A stretch of 64,000 nt of DNA, taken from the NCBI GenBank assembly GCA_937891425.1, contig CALAGD010000098.1, positions 31,288-95,287 of the forward strand. Direction: 5' to 3'. Below, one piece after another: positions 36,004 to 46,188 of this stretch. The notes beneath the pieces were generated by a model. The model saw only the letters and a program-made list of their open reading frames with translations. It ran no database searches and was not told the DNA's origin. The position numbers and the translations under genes are program-made. The first letter of the stretch is position 1. Each line of letters starts with the position of its first letter. The stretch comes from an uncultured Pigmentiphaga sp. GTDB lineage: Bacteria; Pseudomonadota; Gammaproteobacteria; Burkholderiales; Burkholderiaceae_B.

Positions 36004-36099
36004 TCGAGAACCCGGGGGCGCCGGCCAGCTGACGGCCAGGCGCTGGTTCGGCCCGCCCTACGGGGTACCCTCGCGAGCCTTGCGGTGCGGGCGCGCCGG

Positions 36100-37548
36100 T
36101 CAGTCGTTGCCCAGCATCGCTTGTGCGAACTCGGATGCAACGAAGGGCTGCAGGTCTTCCGGCCCTTCGCCCACGCCGATCCAGTACACCGGCACCGGCC
36201 GCACGCCCTGCGAGCCGGCTGCCACCGCCGCCAGGATGCCGCCCTTCGCCGTCCCGTCGAGCTTGGTCACCACCAGCCCCGTCAACGACAACGCATCATC
36301 GAACGCCTTGATCTGGGCCAACGCATTCTGGCCCGTGTTGCCGTCGACGACCAGCAGAACCTCATGCGGAGCAGACGGATCGGCCTTGCCCAGAACCCGA
36401 CGGATCTTCTGCAGCTCCGCCATCAGGTGCAGCTGTGTCGGCAGGCGGCCAGCCGTGTCGATCATGACGATGTCCACGCCACGCGCCTTGCCCGCCTGTA
36501 CCGCATCGAAAGCCACGGCCGCAGGGTCTGCCCCTTCGCGCTGGGCAATCACCGCCACGTTGTTGCGCTCACCCCACTCGACCAGCTGCTCGCGCGCCGC
36601 AGCGCGGAAGGTGTCGCCCGCCGCGAGCAACACGCTCTTGCCACACGCCTGGAAGGTGCGCGCGAGCTTGCCGATCGAGGTGGTCTTGCCAGCGCCGTTC
36701 ACCCCCGCGATCATGATGACGAGTGGCCGGCCACGATCGATATCGAACCCGTGCTGCAACGGGGTCAGGTGTTCGGTCAGCAGTTCCTGCAACACCTGCT
36801 TTACCTTCTGGCCATCGTCGATGCGCTCCCCGCGCACGCGCGCACGCAATGCCTCCAGCAGCTTGGCGGTGGCCTCCATGCCCGCGTCCGACATGATGAG
36901 TGCGGTTTCCAGCTCTTCGAACAGCGACTCATCGACCCGGACACCTGAAAACAGCCCTGCGAACGACTGGCCGGTGCGCGACAGACCGCTCCTGAGGCGG
37001 TCAAGCCACGACTTGCGGGACGGTTCCGGCGCCCCCGTCTTTTCCGGCGCGCGCGGCAGAAGGAAACGGCGCGGCCGCTCGCCTGGCCGCTCGACCGGAG
37101 CGCCTCCTACCAGGGCCGCCGGCTCGGCGCCCTCTGCACCGACGGTTGCAGGGGTGGCGGGTTGGGCCGCGACGGACGGCGGCCCCTCGCGCTGCGGCAC
37201 CGGAGCCACGGCCGCGGCACCCGCCGGTTCCGCTGGTGCAGCGGTTGCCGTAGCTGGCCAGGTGCTTTCGCTCACGGTTGGCGCGTGCACCGCCGACGGC
37301 TCTGTGGACCCTGCATCAACGCCTGCCGCTTCGGGCGCAACCGCACCCGCCGGCGGGTGTACGCCCTCGTGTACTGCCGGGGACGACGGCTCCTGCTGCG
37401 CGCTTTCGGCTTCGGCCGCTGGCACGCCGGCCGCTTCGTCCGCTACGGCAGCGGCCATATCATCGGCGGGTGCTCCCGACCCCCCGGATTGTTCGGGAGT
37501 CGGCTGGACCTCTTGAGAACGTTGCTTCCTGCGAAAAAACCTGAACAT
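36100..37548 (-). CDS. ftsY: Signal recognition particle receptor FtsY
   Basis: A 482-residue SRP receptor GTPase that docks ribosome-SRP complexes at the inner membrane. The start MFRFFRRKQRSQ is the basic membrane-binding helix. An acidic, Ala/Pro-rich A domain of about 160 residues follows. The NG domain (from about 190) has GVNGAGKTTSIGKLA (G1), AGDTFRAAAREQL, IDTAGRLPTQLHLMAEL (G3), VTKLDGTAKGG (G4) and YWIGVGEGPEDLQPF. An in-frame extension to 37773 lacks family sequence. It is divergent from rsmD, the usual arrangement in betaproteobacteria. Confidence 0.97.
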   Translation of the reverse strand: MFRFFRRKQRSQEVQPTPEQSGGSGAPADDMAAAVADEAAGVPAAEAESAQQEPSSPAVHEGVHPPAGAVAPEAAGVDAGSTEPSAVHAPTVSESTWPATATAAPAEPAGAAAVAPVPQREGPPSVAAQPATPATVGAEGAEPAALVGGAPVERPGERPRRFLLPRAPEKTGAPEPSRKSWLDRLRSGLSRTGQSFAGLFSGVRVDESLFEELETALIMSDAGMEATAKLLEALRARVRGERIDDGQKVKQVLQELLTEHLTPLQHGFDIDRGRPLVIMIAGVNGAGKTTSIGKLARTFQACGKSVLLAAGDTFRAAAREQLVEWGERNNVAVIAQREGADPAAVAFDAVQAGKARGVDIVMIDTAGRLPTQLHLMAELQKIRRVLGKADPSAPHEVLLVVDGNTGQNALAQIKAFDDALSLTGLVVTKLDGTAKGGILAAVAAGSQGVRPVPVYWIGVGEGPEDLQPFVASEFAQAMLGND

Positions 37549-37729
37549 AGTGCTGATCTGCAAAAATGGCGGCCAATGCCCTGATGATATCGCTTTATGA
37601 TGCGGCGATCCGGCAAACCGCCCTGCGGGCCACCACGGCATGCCGCCGCTCAACCCAGGTCGCACCTGCGCCGCAGCTGCCAGCGGCAAGGGTATGATCT
37701 TCGCCCGCATCAACCACAGGAGCACGCCT

Positions 37730-38410
37730 TTGAAACCTCGCACTTCCCGACCAGCCCGGCCCGCGGGCAGCAAAGGTCAGAGCCATCGCGTGCGCATCAT
37801 TGGCGGACGTTTCCGCCGCACGCTACTGCCGGTGATCGACGCGCCCGGCCTGCGTCCAACCCCTGACCGTGTGCGGGAAACGCTGTTCAACTGGCTCGCC
37901 CATCTGTTCGACCACGACTTCGCCGAACTGCGCGCGCTGGACCTGTTCGCCGGTACGGGCGCGTTGGGCATGGAGGCGCTTTCGCGCGGATTCGGGCATG
38001 TCACCTTCGTCGAACACGATCCCCGGGCCGCGGCTTCGCTGGATGCGGTGCTCGCACGGCTCGGTGCAACCAATGCGGCCGTGCACCGGCGCAACGCCTA
38101 CTCGTTCATCCAGGGTACGACCGATCACTATGACGTCATTTTTCTCGACCCGCCGTTCGACCAGGCGCGCTACGCCGAACTCTTGCACTTGGCCAGCCGC
38201 GCCCTGCGACCCCACGGCCTGCTGTACGTGGAGGCGGGCGAGGCCCTGGCCCTACCCTCCGGCTTCGCCCTCGTGCGTACCGACCGGGCCGGTGCCGTGC
38301 ACTTCTACCTACTGCAGCCTGCCACGACTCCCACTGCAGACCCTGTGCCTGCGACGACGCCATCCGGCGCGGAGTCGAGCAACGATGAGAACTCCCCCGA
38401 TAGCCGCTGA
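37730..38410 (+). CDS. rsmD: 16S rRNA (guanine-966-N2)-methyltransferase RsmD
   Basis: A 226-residue SAM-dependent methyltransferase. VRIIGGRFRRTLL, RPTPDRVRETLFNWL, the SAM site LDLFAGTGALGMEALSRG, VEHDP and the catalytic IFLDPPFD are all present. It modifies G966 of 16S rRNA during 30S assembly. The best ribosome-binding site (AGGAG) precedes a TTG at 37730, giving MKPRTSRP. An ATG at 37694 would add 12 residues and lacks a good site. A Thr/Pro/Ser-rich tail of about 25 residues follows the fold. Divergent from ftsY. Confidence 0.94.
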   Translation: MKPRTSRPARPAGSKGQSHRVRIIGGRFRRTLLPVIDAPGLRPTPDRVRETLFNWLAHLFDHDFAELRALDLFAGTGALGMEALSRGFGHVTFVEHDPRAAASLDAVLARLGATNAAVHRRNAYSFIQGTTDHYDVIFLDPPFDQARYAELLHLASRALRPHGLLYVEAGEALALPSGFALVRTDRAGAVHFYLLQPATTPTADPVPATTPSGAESSNDENSPDSR

Positions 38411-38416
38411 CCACAC

Positions 38417-38438
38417 GCCAGATTTGTATTAATCTGGC
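38417..38438 (+). terminator. Inverted repeat after rsmD, possible terminator
   Basis: A perfect 8-bp inverted repeat GCCAGATT/AATCTGGC with a six-base AT loop (TGTATT) begins six bases after the rsmD stop. The following bases are TTCCC and not a T-run, so it is at best a weak intrinsic terminator. It might instead be an operator or mRNA-stabilising hairpin. Confidence 0.4.
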
Positions 38439-38531
38439 TTCCCAAGTCAGGTTCTTCTACTGAGGCGCCGGCATGCCTGCCACGGTCCGGCGCAAGTCCC
38501 GGGCTCCCGCGGGCAAGTGCCGCCGAGGGAT

Positions 38532-39185
<654 letters not shown>

Positions 39186-39237
39186 AACGCCTGGCCGCCC
39201 TGCCGCGGGGAGTTGCAGCACGGCCACGGCGCCTTGA

Positions 39238-39600
<363 letters not shown>

Positions 39601-39671
39601 CGGCCGCGCCCATGCACGTGCCGTCCAGATGAACCGCGGCCTCGTGCGGTTCGGGCACGTCCTGGGCAGGC

Positions 39672-40373
39672 CTAGCCAGCCGAATCAGCCGCGGGCGGCG
39701 CTTTCTCAATGGACCGCGGACGTCCTCTGGAGCGCGGCGTTACCCGCCGACTCGCACGCTGTTCCACGCGTTCGATGAAACTCTCGCTCCCCAACGCCCA
39801 CTGACCTGCCAATGTCGCCTCGATGCGGTCGGCCATCGCCGGAGCCAGCCCTTCGTGGATCAGGTTGCGATAGTACGCCTGCCGCTCGTACGGCGTGTTG
39901 CCGCAACGCCAGTAATCGGCATGCATGCTCAGCCAAAGCTGCACCCCCGCACCCGTATGCGCACGCGCCGACGACCAGCGCCAGTGCTCGGGATCCGTGG
40001 CCAGTCCATGCCGTACCGGAGCCGATTCCAGCCAGACCAGAGTAGGAAGCACCCACGCGCCGGGCTCGATCAGTGCCGAGCGATAGCGGCCCGCAAAGAC
40101 CTTGCCGCCCCCGCGCTGACGGGCGATCCGGCGCCCGAGGGTCTGCATGAGATGCCGCAGGCTGTCCGCATCGCGCGGCGTGACCAGCAACAGGATTTCT
40201 TCTGGAATGAAGGCCCAGCCATGCACCGAAATGCCCCTGGCCTGGCTTTCCTGTTCGAGCCATTTGGCCCAGGCGTCGAGCACCGGCACCGTGACCGGCT
40301 GTGAGCCAGCCTCAACCCGCGCCTGCAGCAGGTGTGGAACATCCGGGCAAAAGAGTCGCGCCAGGCGTGCCAT
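39672..40373 (-). CDS. REP-associated transposase (RAYT/Y1)-like protein without HUH motif
   Basis: A 233-residue protein with the overall layout of REP-associated tyrosine transposases: LARLFCPDVPHLLQAR, GISVHGWAFIPEE, LMQTLGRRIARQRGGGKVFAGRYRSALIE, SAPVRHGLATDPEHWRWSSARAH. The catalytic HUH normally found as PNHxH reads P57-E-E-I-L61, so both His are gone, and the YINxNPVRAG tyrosine segment reads VWLESAPVRHG. The protein is otherwise full length and open, which suggests retention for a non-transposase role and not random decay. ATG 40373 lies 20 bases after the aminotransferase stop. Confidence 0.75.
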   Translation of the reverse strand: MARLARLFCPDVPHLLQARVEAGSQPVTVPVLDAWAKWLEQESQARGISVHGWAFIPEEILLLVTPRDADSLRHLMQTLGRRIARQRGGGKVFAGRYRSALIEPGAWVLPTLVWLESAPVRHGLATDPEHWRWSSARAHTGAGVQLWLSMHADYWRCGNTPYERQAYYRNLIHEGLAPAMADRIEATLAGQWALGSESFIERVEQRASRRVTPRSRGRPRSIEKAPPAADSAG

Positions 40374-40393
40374 GATGCGTTCCGCCTCACGAG

Positions 40394-41560
40394 TTACGCA
40401 AGCAGCAGGCGCTCCATGCGCCGGATGGCTTCCTGCAGGCGTTCCATGCTGTTGGCATATGAGAACCGCATGTAGCGCCCCACGTCGTGCATGCCGAAAT
40501 CCATGCCCGGTACCGCGCACACGTCGATCTGCTCGAGCAGGCGATCGGCAAACTCACGGCTGTCGGCGGCGTGGGCGGTAATGTCGGCATATATGTAGAA
40601 TGCACCATCGGGGCTGACCGGTACACGCAACCCCAGGCGCTCGAACTCCGGCAACAGGTAGTCGCGTCGCTGGCGGAATGCCTCGCGCCTCCGCTCGAAT
40701 TCTGCGAGCCCTTCCGGGGTGAAACACGCAAGTGCAGCATGCTGCGCCGGGGCTGGCGCGCAGATGACGAGATTTTGTGCCAACTTTTCGAAGGCACCAA
40801 TCAGGCGTGGCGGAACCACCAGCCAGCCCAGCCGCCACCCGGTCATGTGAAAGTACTTGGAGAAGCTGTTGACGAGGATGATGTCGTCCCCGAGCCATGC
40901 AGCCGACCGTCGCGGGTGGTCGTAGCTCAGGCCCAGGTAGATCTCGTCGACGATGCAGAACCCGTTGCGTTCGCGCACGGCGGCGACGATGTCGGCCAAC
41001 GCTTCGGGTGCGATCGAAGTACCCGTGGGATTGCCCGGGGTAGCCACGATTACGCCAGCCGTGCGTTCCGTCCAGGCCTGCTGCACGGCAGAAGCCGATA
41101 GCTGGAACCGCGCCTCGGGCCCCGCCGGGATCAGTCGCGGCACACCGCCCGTCGCGGTCACGATGTGGCGATTGCAGGGATAGGTGGGATCGGCCATCAG
41201 CACTTCGTCGCCGGGGTTGAGCAGGGCGGTGCACGCCAGATGCAACGCGCCAGATGCGCCGGCGGTGACGATGATGCGGGCGGGGTCCACCCTGGCGTCG
41301 AGATGGCTTTCATGGAAGGCGGCGATGGCCTCGCGCAAGGCCGAAATACCTACCGCAGCGGTGTACTGCGTGTTGCCCGCGCGCACTGCCTGCTCCAGGG
41401 CATCCACCACCGCCGGAATGGCCGTGAAGTCCGGCTCACCAATGCTGAGGTGAACTACATCGTGACCTGCTGCCTCGCGCGCGGCTGCACGCTTGACGAG
41501 TTCCATTACATGAAACGGTTCGATCTGGTTGACGCGAGACGCCAGTTGGAACATATGCAT
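40394..41560 (-). CDS. Class I/II pyridoxal-phosphate aminotransferase
   Basis: A 388-residue fold-type I aminotransferase. HLSIGEPDFTAIPAV, QYTAAVGISALREAI, ADPTYPCNRH, VATPGNPTGTSI, DEIYLGLSYDH and the PLP-lysine segment NSFSKYFHMTGWRLGW are present, with the carboxylate-binding Arg in YMRFSYANS. It resembles aspartate/alanine-type enzymes; the amino acid used cannot be read. ATG 41560 and ATG 41554 are both possible starts. It is followed within 20 bases by the transposase-derived gene. Confidence 0.9.
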   Translation of the reverse strand: MHMFQLASRVNQIEPFHVMELVKRAAAREAAGHDVVHLSIGEPDFTAIPAVVDALEQAVRAGNTQYTAAVGISALREAIAAFHESHLDARVDPARIIVTAGASGALHLACTALLNPGDEVLMADPTYPCNRHIVTATGGVPRLIPAGPEARFQLSASAVQQAWTERTAGVIVATPGNPTGTSIAPEALADIVAAVRERNGFCIVDEIYLGLSYDHPRRSAAWLGDDIILVNSFSKYFHMTGWRLGWLVVPPRLIGAFEKLAQNLVICAPAPAQHAALACFTPEGLAEFERRREAFRQRRDYLLPEFERLGLRVPVSPDGAFYIYADITAHAADSREFADRLLEQIDVCAVPGMDFGMHDVGRYMRFSYANSMERLQEAIRRMERLLLA

Positions 41561-41699
41561 GCTTTCCCGATTTCAGATATCTCGATACGGTGCCCGCCCC
41601 GGCACGTCGACCACGCGGTGGCACTGGCACCGCATGCCTGTAACCGCGAGCGACTCCCCTGCCCTGTCGGCCAAATGTAGCAGGTGTCCGCACGCGGCA

Positions 41700-43772
41700 C
41701 TATGATCCTTTTGTGAGCAGGGCCTTGAGCGCACTGAGACGTTGCCTGGGGCTCAGGCCCGCATCCGGGTCGGCAATCGCCTCACCCCCCAGACCCATTT
41801 CCGCAATGAAGCGCGAAGGCTCGCGCACGAGCTCCTCGCGCGCACGCCGTCGGCGCTTGCACCAGCTGATCTGCAGGGTGCGCTGTGCTCGCGTGATCCC
41901 GACATACATCAGGCGACGTTCTTCCTGAATACGCTCGGAGAGCGATTCGCCCGATTTTTCGGGATCACCTTCTTCGTCGTCCTTGCCCAAGTGCGGCAGC
42001 AGGCCCTCCTCTACCCCGGCCATGAACACGTGCGGAAACTCGAGCCCCTTCGCGGCGTGCAGTGTGGAGAGCTTCACGGCGTCGGGCTCCTCATCATCGG
42101 CCCGCTCCAGCATGGTGATCAGTGCGACGTGCTGTACCAGCTCCAGCACGCCGAGATCATCGTCTTCGGCCTTGCGCTTCAGCCAGTCGATCAGGTCGCG
42201 CACGTTCTGCCAGCGCGTCTGGGCAGCACGCTCGTCGAAAGTGTCGTAAAGATACTGCTCGTAGCCTATGGCCTTGATCAGGTCTTCCAGGATGGGTCCC
42301 GCCGGCTCGCGCGATGGCGCGGTCGTGCCAGCGGGCGCCCCACGACCAGCGCGCCATTGCATGCGCTGGATGAACTCGCCGAACTCGCGCAACAGGCGTG
42401 CGGGCCGCTCCGGCAGCTCGCTTGCCAGCCCATGCTCGAACACCGCCGCGAAAAGCGACACCTGGCGGCGCGCCGCGTAGTTGCCCAGGGCCTGCAGCGT
42501 GGCCCGGCCGATGCCACGTTTTGGCGTAGTGATGGCGCGGATGAACGCCGGGTCGTCGTCATCATTGACGATCAGCCGCAGATAGGCGATGACGTCACGC
42601 ACTTCGGACTTGTCGAAGAAGCTCTGGCCGCCCGACACGGTGTAAGGAATCTTGAGATTGCGCAGTGCCTGCTCGATGACCCTTGCCTGGTGGTTGCTCC
42701 GGTACAGCACGGCAAAGTCCCGCCACTGGCACCGGCGCTCGAAGCGGGCTGCGGAAATGCGCATGGCGATGCTTTCCGCTTCCGCTTCCTCGTCGTCCGC
42801 CGACCACACCGTGATCGTGTCCCCCACCCCCAGGTTCGACCACAGGCGCTTTTCGAACAGCTTGGGGTTGTTCGCGATGACCGCGTTCGCGGCCTCGAGA
42901 ATGCGCTGGACCGAGCGGTAGTTCTGCTCGAGCTTGATGACTTTCAGCGACGGGTAGTCTTTGGTGAGCCGCGCAAGGTTTTCGATAGTGGCGCCGCGCC
43001 AGGCATAAATGGCCTGGTCGTCGTCGCCTACCGCCGTGAACATGGCGCGCGGGCCGGTCAGCAAACGCACCAGGCGATACTGGCACACGTTGGTGTCCTG
43101 ATACTCGTCCACCAGCAGGTAGCGCACGCGCGACTGCCAGCGTTCGCGCGCCTCGGCGTTCTCCTCCAGCAGGCGCACCGGCAGGCGTATCAGATCGTCG
43201 AAATCGACCGCCTGGTAGGCGTGCAGGGTATCGCGATAACTGCGGTACACGCGTGCCGCATCCGCTTCCGTCGCACTGGAGGCCAGCCGTTCAGCCTCTT
43301 CGGGCTCAACCAGCGCATTCTTCCACAAGGAAATCGTGTGCTGCACGCTGCGCAGTATGGCCTTGTCCGTAGTCGCCAGCAAATCCTGGATGATGGCCAG
43401 ACTGTCGTCGGCATCCAGAATGGAAAACTGTGGCTTGAGGCCGAGCAGCCGCGCCTCTTCACGCAACAGGCGCACCCCCAGCGCGTGAAACGTACTGATG
43501 GTGACGCCGTTGGCGCGCCAGCTCCCCAACGCACCCTGCACGCGCTGCCCCATCTCCAGCGCTGCCTTGTTGGTAAACGTGAGCGCCGCGATACTGTTGG
43601 CGGCGTAACCGCACTCCGCGATCAGATAGACGATTTTCTGCGTAATCACCCGCGTCTTGCCGCTGCCCGCGCCCGCGAGAACCAGGCACGGGCCATCCAG
43701 ATACAACACGGCTTCGCGCTGGGCAGGGTTGAGCCCCGCTGTTGACGAACCAGGCACAGTCATAGAAGACAT
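41700..43772 (-). CDS. rep: UvrD/Rep-type ATP-dependent DNA helicase
   Basis: A 690-residue superfamily 1A helicase. LNPAQREAVLYLDGPCLVLAGAGSGKTRVITQKI covers the Q motif and Walker A (in overlapping form). TFTNKAALEMGQRV, DEYQDTN, VGDDDQAIYAWRGA, LEQNYRS, STLHAAKGLEFPHVF and MYVGITRAQRTL are the further motifs. The MSSMTV...AGLNPAQREAV start and length favour Rep over UvrD. It unwinds DNA at stalled forks. The start overlaps the priA stop (TGATG), so fork-restart functions PriA and Rep are translationally coupled. Confidence 0.93.
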   Translation of the reverse strand: MSSMTVPGSSTAGLNPAQREAVLYLDGPCLVLAGAGSGKTRVITQKIVYLIAECGYAANSIAALTFTNKAALEMGQRVQGALGSWRANGVTISTFHALGVRLLREEARLLGLKPQFSILDADDSLAIIQDLLATTDKAILRSVQHTISLWKNALVEPEEAERLASSATEADAARVYRSYRDTLHAYQAVDFDDLIRLPVRLLEENAEARERWQSRVRYLLVDEYQDTNVCQYRLVRLLTGPRAMFTAVGDDDQAIYAWRGATIENLARLTKDYPSLKVIKLEQNYRSVQRILEAANAVIANNPKLFEKRLWSNLGVGDTITVWSADDEEAEAESIAMRISAARFERRCQWRDFAVLYRSNHQARVIEQALRNLKIPYTVSGGQSFFDKSEVRDVIAYLRLIVNDDDDPAFIRAITTPKRGIGRATLQALGNYAARRQVSLFAAVFEHGLASELPERPARLLREFGEFIQRMQWRAGRGAPAGTTAPSREPAGPILEDLIKAIGYEQYLYDTFDERAAQTRWQNVRDLIDWLKRKAEDDDLGVLELVQHVALITMLERADDEEPDAVKLSTLHAAKGLEFPHVFMAGVEEGLLPHLGKDDEEGDPEKSGESLSERIQEERRLMYVGITRAQRTLQISWCKRRRRAREELVREPSRFIAEMGLGGEAIADPDAGLSPRQRLSALKALLTKGS

Positions 43773-45871
43773 CAAATCTCCAGGGGATCCACTTCGAGGT
43801 GCCAGCGTACGCGGCGCGAGGAGCACAGCGTGGCGAACTGGTCGAGCCACAGCCGCAGGAAACGCTGCAACGCGGGCCGATTCCGGCTTTCGACCAGCAG
43901 TTGCGCCCGCTCGACATGCTTGACCCGCACGATGCGCAACGGGACCGGATCATACAGGCTAACCCGGCGCGCGAGCTCGGCGGTATCTTCCCGGTTGCAT
44001 AGCGCTTCGGCCAGGGTGCGCGCTTCCGCCAGAAAGCTCAGCGCCTGCGCCAGTTCGCGCGCTTCTGCAGTAAGCAGGGCCTGATAGGAAAAAGGTGGCA
44101 GCCCGGCAGCCTCGCGCTCACGCAGCGAGTAGTCGGCAAACCCGTCGTAATCGTGCCGGATCAGCGCCTGGTACACAGGCTGATCGGGGTAATCGGTCTG
44201 GATCAGCACTTCGGCACCATGCACGTGCCGGCCGGCCCGGCCCGCCACCTGCATCAGCTGGGCAAACAGCCGTTCTGGCGCCCGGAAATCGTGCGAGAAC
44301 AGCATGGCATCGGCATTCAGCACGCCCACCAGCCCCAGGTGCCGGAAGTCGTGACCTTTGGCCACCATCTGGGTGCCCACCAGCAGGTCTATCTCTCCCG
44401 CATGTACGCGCGCGAAGAGGTTCTCGGCGCTGCCCTTGAGGCGCGTGCTGTCGGCATCGATGCGTGCGATACACGCCTGCGGGAAACGTTGCTGCAGGAA
44501 CTCTTCTACTCGCTGGGTGCCCCGCCCCATGGGATGCAGATCCTGGTTGCCGCAGTCGGGACAGGCACGCATCACCCGCTCCTGCCCGCCGCAATGGTGG
44601 CAACGCAGCACCGCCCCTTGCGTCGACCGGTGCAGTACCCGATAGGCCGAGCAGCGGTTGCACCGACTCATCCAGCCGCACGCAGGGCAATGCAACACGG
44701 GAGCGTACCCTCGCCGGTTGATGAACACCAGCGCCTGCTGTCCTGCCTGCAGTCGGGTTTCCATGGCATCGATCAGCTGCGGTGACAGCCCCTGCTGCAG
44801 CTGCTGGCGCCGCGTGTCTACCAGCCTGACCTCAGGCAACCCCCCGCCGACAGCACGCACCGGCAGGCTCAGCAGCCGATAGCGTTGCTGCCGCGCGCGC
44901 TGCCAGGTTTCCAGCGAGGGCGTGGCCGATCCCAGTACGACGGGGATGTCGAGATCATGTGCACGCCAGATGGCCAGGTCACGCGCGGAATAGCGCAGTC
45001 CTTCCTGCTGCTTGTACGAAGTATCGTGCTCCTCGTCCACGATGATCAGGCCGGGCTCGGCCAGGGGAGTGAGCACGGCCAGCCGTGTGCCGAGCACGAT
45101 ACGCGCATCTCCGCGCATTGCAGCGAGCCAGGCCTGCAGCCGTTCGCCGTCCGAGAGGCCACTGTGCAGGACCGCCACCCCACTGCCGCCTGCAATGGCT
45201 TCGAGCCGGTTCACCAGCACCTGCAGCAGCTGTGGCGTGAGGTTGATTTCGGGCACCAGCAGCAGCGCCTGGCGACCCTGGCGCAACGCGGCTTCAATGG
45301 CATGCAGATAGACCTCGGTCTTGCCGCTGCCCGTAACCCCATGCAGGAGGAACACTCCATAGCCCTGCTGGGCGGTAATGGCGGCTATGGCTTCCTGCTG
45401 CGCCGTATTGGGCACGATCGGGACATGCCGCGCCTCTGCGTCGTCGCCAAACGGTTTCACGGCGAAAGTACCGCGTCTGCGCTGGCGCGCATCAAGACGC
45501 GCGACCGGCCCCCCGCCCGCACGCTTGCCACGATATGCCGACACCTTGCGCAACGGTGGCGGCAATGCCGGCAACATGACCTCGCCCAAGGGCCGATGGT
45601 AGTACTCGGCGGCAAATGCACACAACCGCAGCCAGTCCGCCGGCAACGGCGGCAGATCATCGAGCACCTGCTCGACCGCCCGCACCTGGTCAGCAGGGAC
45701 GGACGGGCTCGGGGGCAGCGCCACGACGATGCCGATCATCTGGCGCTGGCCGAACGGGACGATCACTCGGCTGCCAATGGCGACGGGCGCTGAAACGCTG
45801 TAGTCGAAGGGTCCGGGCAACGGAACATCGAGCACCACCCTTGCCCACTGCGTTTGCACCTCTCCCGTCAT
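43772..45871 (-). CDS. priA: Primosomal replication restart helicase PriA
   Basis: A 699-residue PriA. The N-terminal 3'-OH-binding domain starts WARVVLDVPLPGPFDYSV. The helicase core has LLHGVTGSGKTEVYLHAIE (Walker A), IIVDEEHDTSYKQQEG (DEEH) and GSATPSLE. The zinc-binding insert has paired cysteines (CPACGWMSRCNRC, CHHCGG, CPDCGN), followed by GTQMVAKGHDF and QVAGRAGR. It reloads the replisome at abandoned forks. Upstream lies the AT-rich DnaA-box region; downstream is rep. Confidence 0.96.
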   Translation of the reverse strand: MTGEVQTQWARVVLDVPLPGPFDYSVSAPVAIGSRVIVPFGQRQMIGIVVALPPSPSVPADQVRAVEQVLDDLPPLPADWLRLCAFAAEYYHRPLGEVMLPALPPPLRKVSAYRGKRAGGGPVARLDARQRRRGTFAVKPFGDDAEARHVPIVPNTAQQEAIAAITAQQGYGVFLLHGVTGSGKTEVYLHAIEAALRQGRQALLLVPEINLTPQLLQVLVNRLEAIAGGSGVAVLHSGLSDGERLQAWLAAMRGDARIVLGTRLAVLTPLAEPGLIIVDEEHDTSYKQQEGLRYSARDLAIWRAHDLDIPVVLGSATPSLETWQRARQQRYRLLSLPVRAVGGGLPEVRLVDTRRQQLQQGLSPQLIDAMETRLQAGQQALVFINRRGYAPVLHCPACGWMSRCNRCSAYRVLHRSTQGAVLRCHHCGGQERVMRACPDCGNQDLHPMGRGTQRVEEFLQQRFPQACIARIDADSTRLKGSAENLFARVHAGEIDLLVGTQMVAKGHDFRHLGLVGVLNADAMLFSHDFRAPERLFAQLMQVAGRAGRHVHGAEVLIQTDYPDQPVYQALIRHDYDGFADYSLREREAAGLPPFSYQALLTAEARELAQALSFLAEARTLAEALCNREDTAELARRVSLYDPVPLRIVRVKHVERAQLLVESRNRPALQRFLRLWLDQFATLCSSRRVRWHLEVDPLEI

Positions 45872-46188
45872 GTGATCCGCACTTGAAGTAAATTCTCGAA
45901 TTTTTTGCTAACCCACAGCCTTTCTCTGGAAAATCGCCGCCTGTGGATAACTTTGGGGAAAATCTCAGAACAAGCTTGGATAAACGCGCTTACCACAAAA
46001 TTGTCCGCCTTGAGAAGCTCCCGTCATATTTGATGAAATTACTTTTAAATCAGCAACTTATGAAACAATATCAGTTGCTGGATAACGAACTCAGGGAAAA
46101 GCCTGATTCCGCGCCCGCTTGTGCACAAATTCGGGGATAGCGGTACGCACGGCGCACGCGAACGGTGCATTACCGCCGCCCGGACCGC
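45872..46188. other. AT-rich intergenic region with a perfect DnaA box and repeats
   Basis: This gap between hemE and priA is much richer in A+T than its surroundings. It holds TGTGGATAA at 45942-45950, which is the consensus DnaA box TTATCCACA on the minus strand. TTGTGCACAA at 46119-46128 is a palindrome, one mismatch from TTATNCACA on either strand. Looser GGATAA-type matches lie near 45978 and 46079. An inverted repeat CAGCAACT/AGTTGCTG (46051-46058 and 46073-46080) encloses an AT-rich loop, next to the run ATTACTTTTAAAT. It could be a DnaA-binding control element of priA, or a replication-origin-like locus. The 65-residue frame across it is probably not a gene. Confidence 0.5.

Noticed and set aside
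41742..43745. 667-codon plus-strand frame opposite the helicase gene
   Set aside because: It mirrors rep, has no recognisable motif and an Arg/His/Gln-rich composition typical of antisense frames.
45943..46140. 65-codon frame in the hemE-priA gap
   Set aside because: Its GTG start is part of the DnaA box, there is no ribosome-binding site, and the composition follows the AT-rich repeats. Probably not coding.
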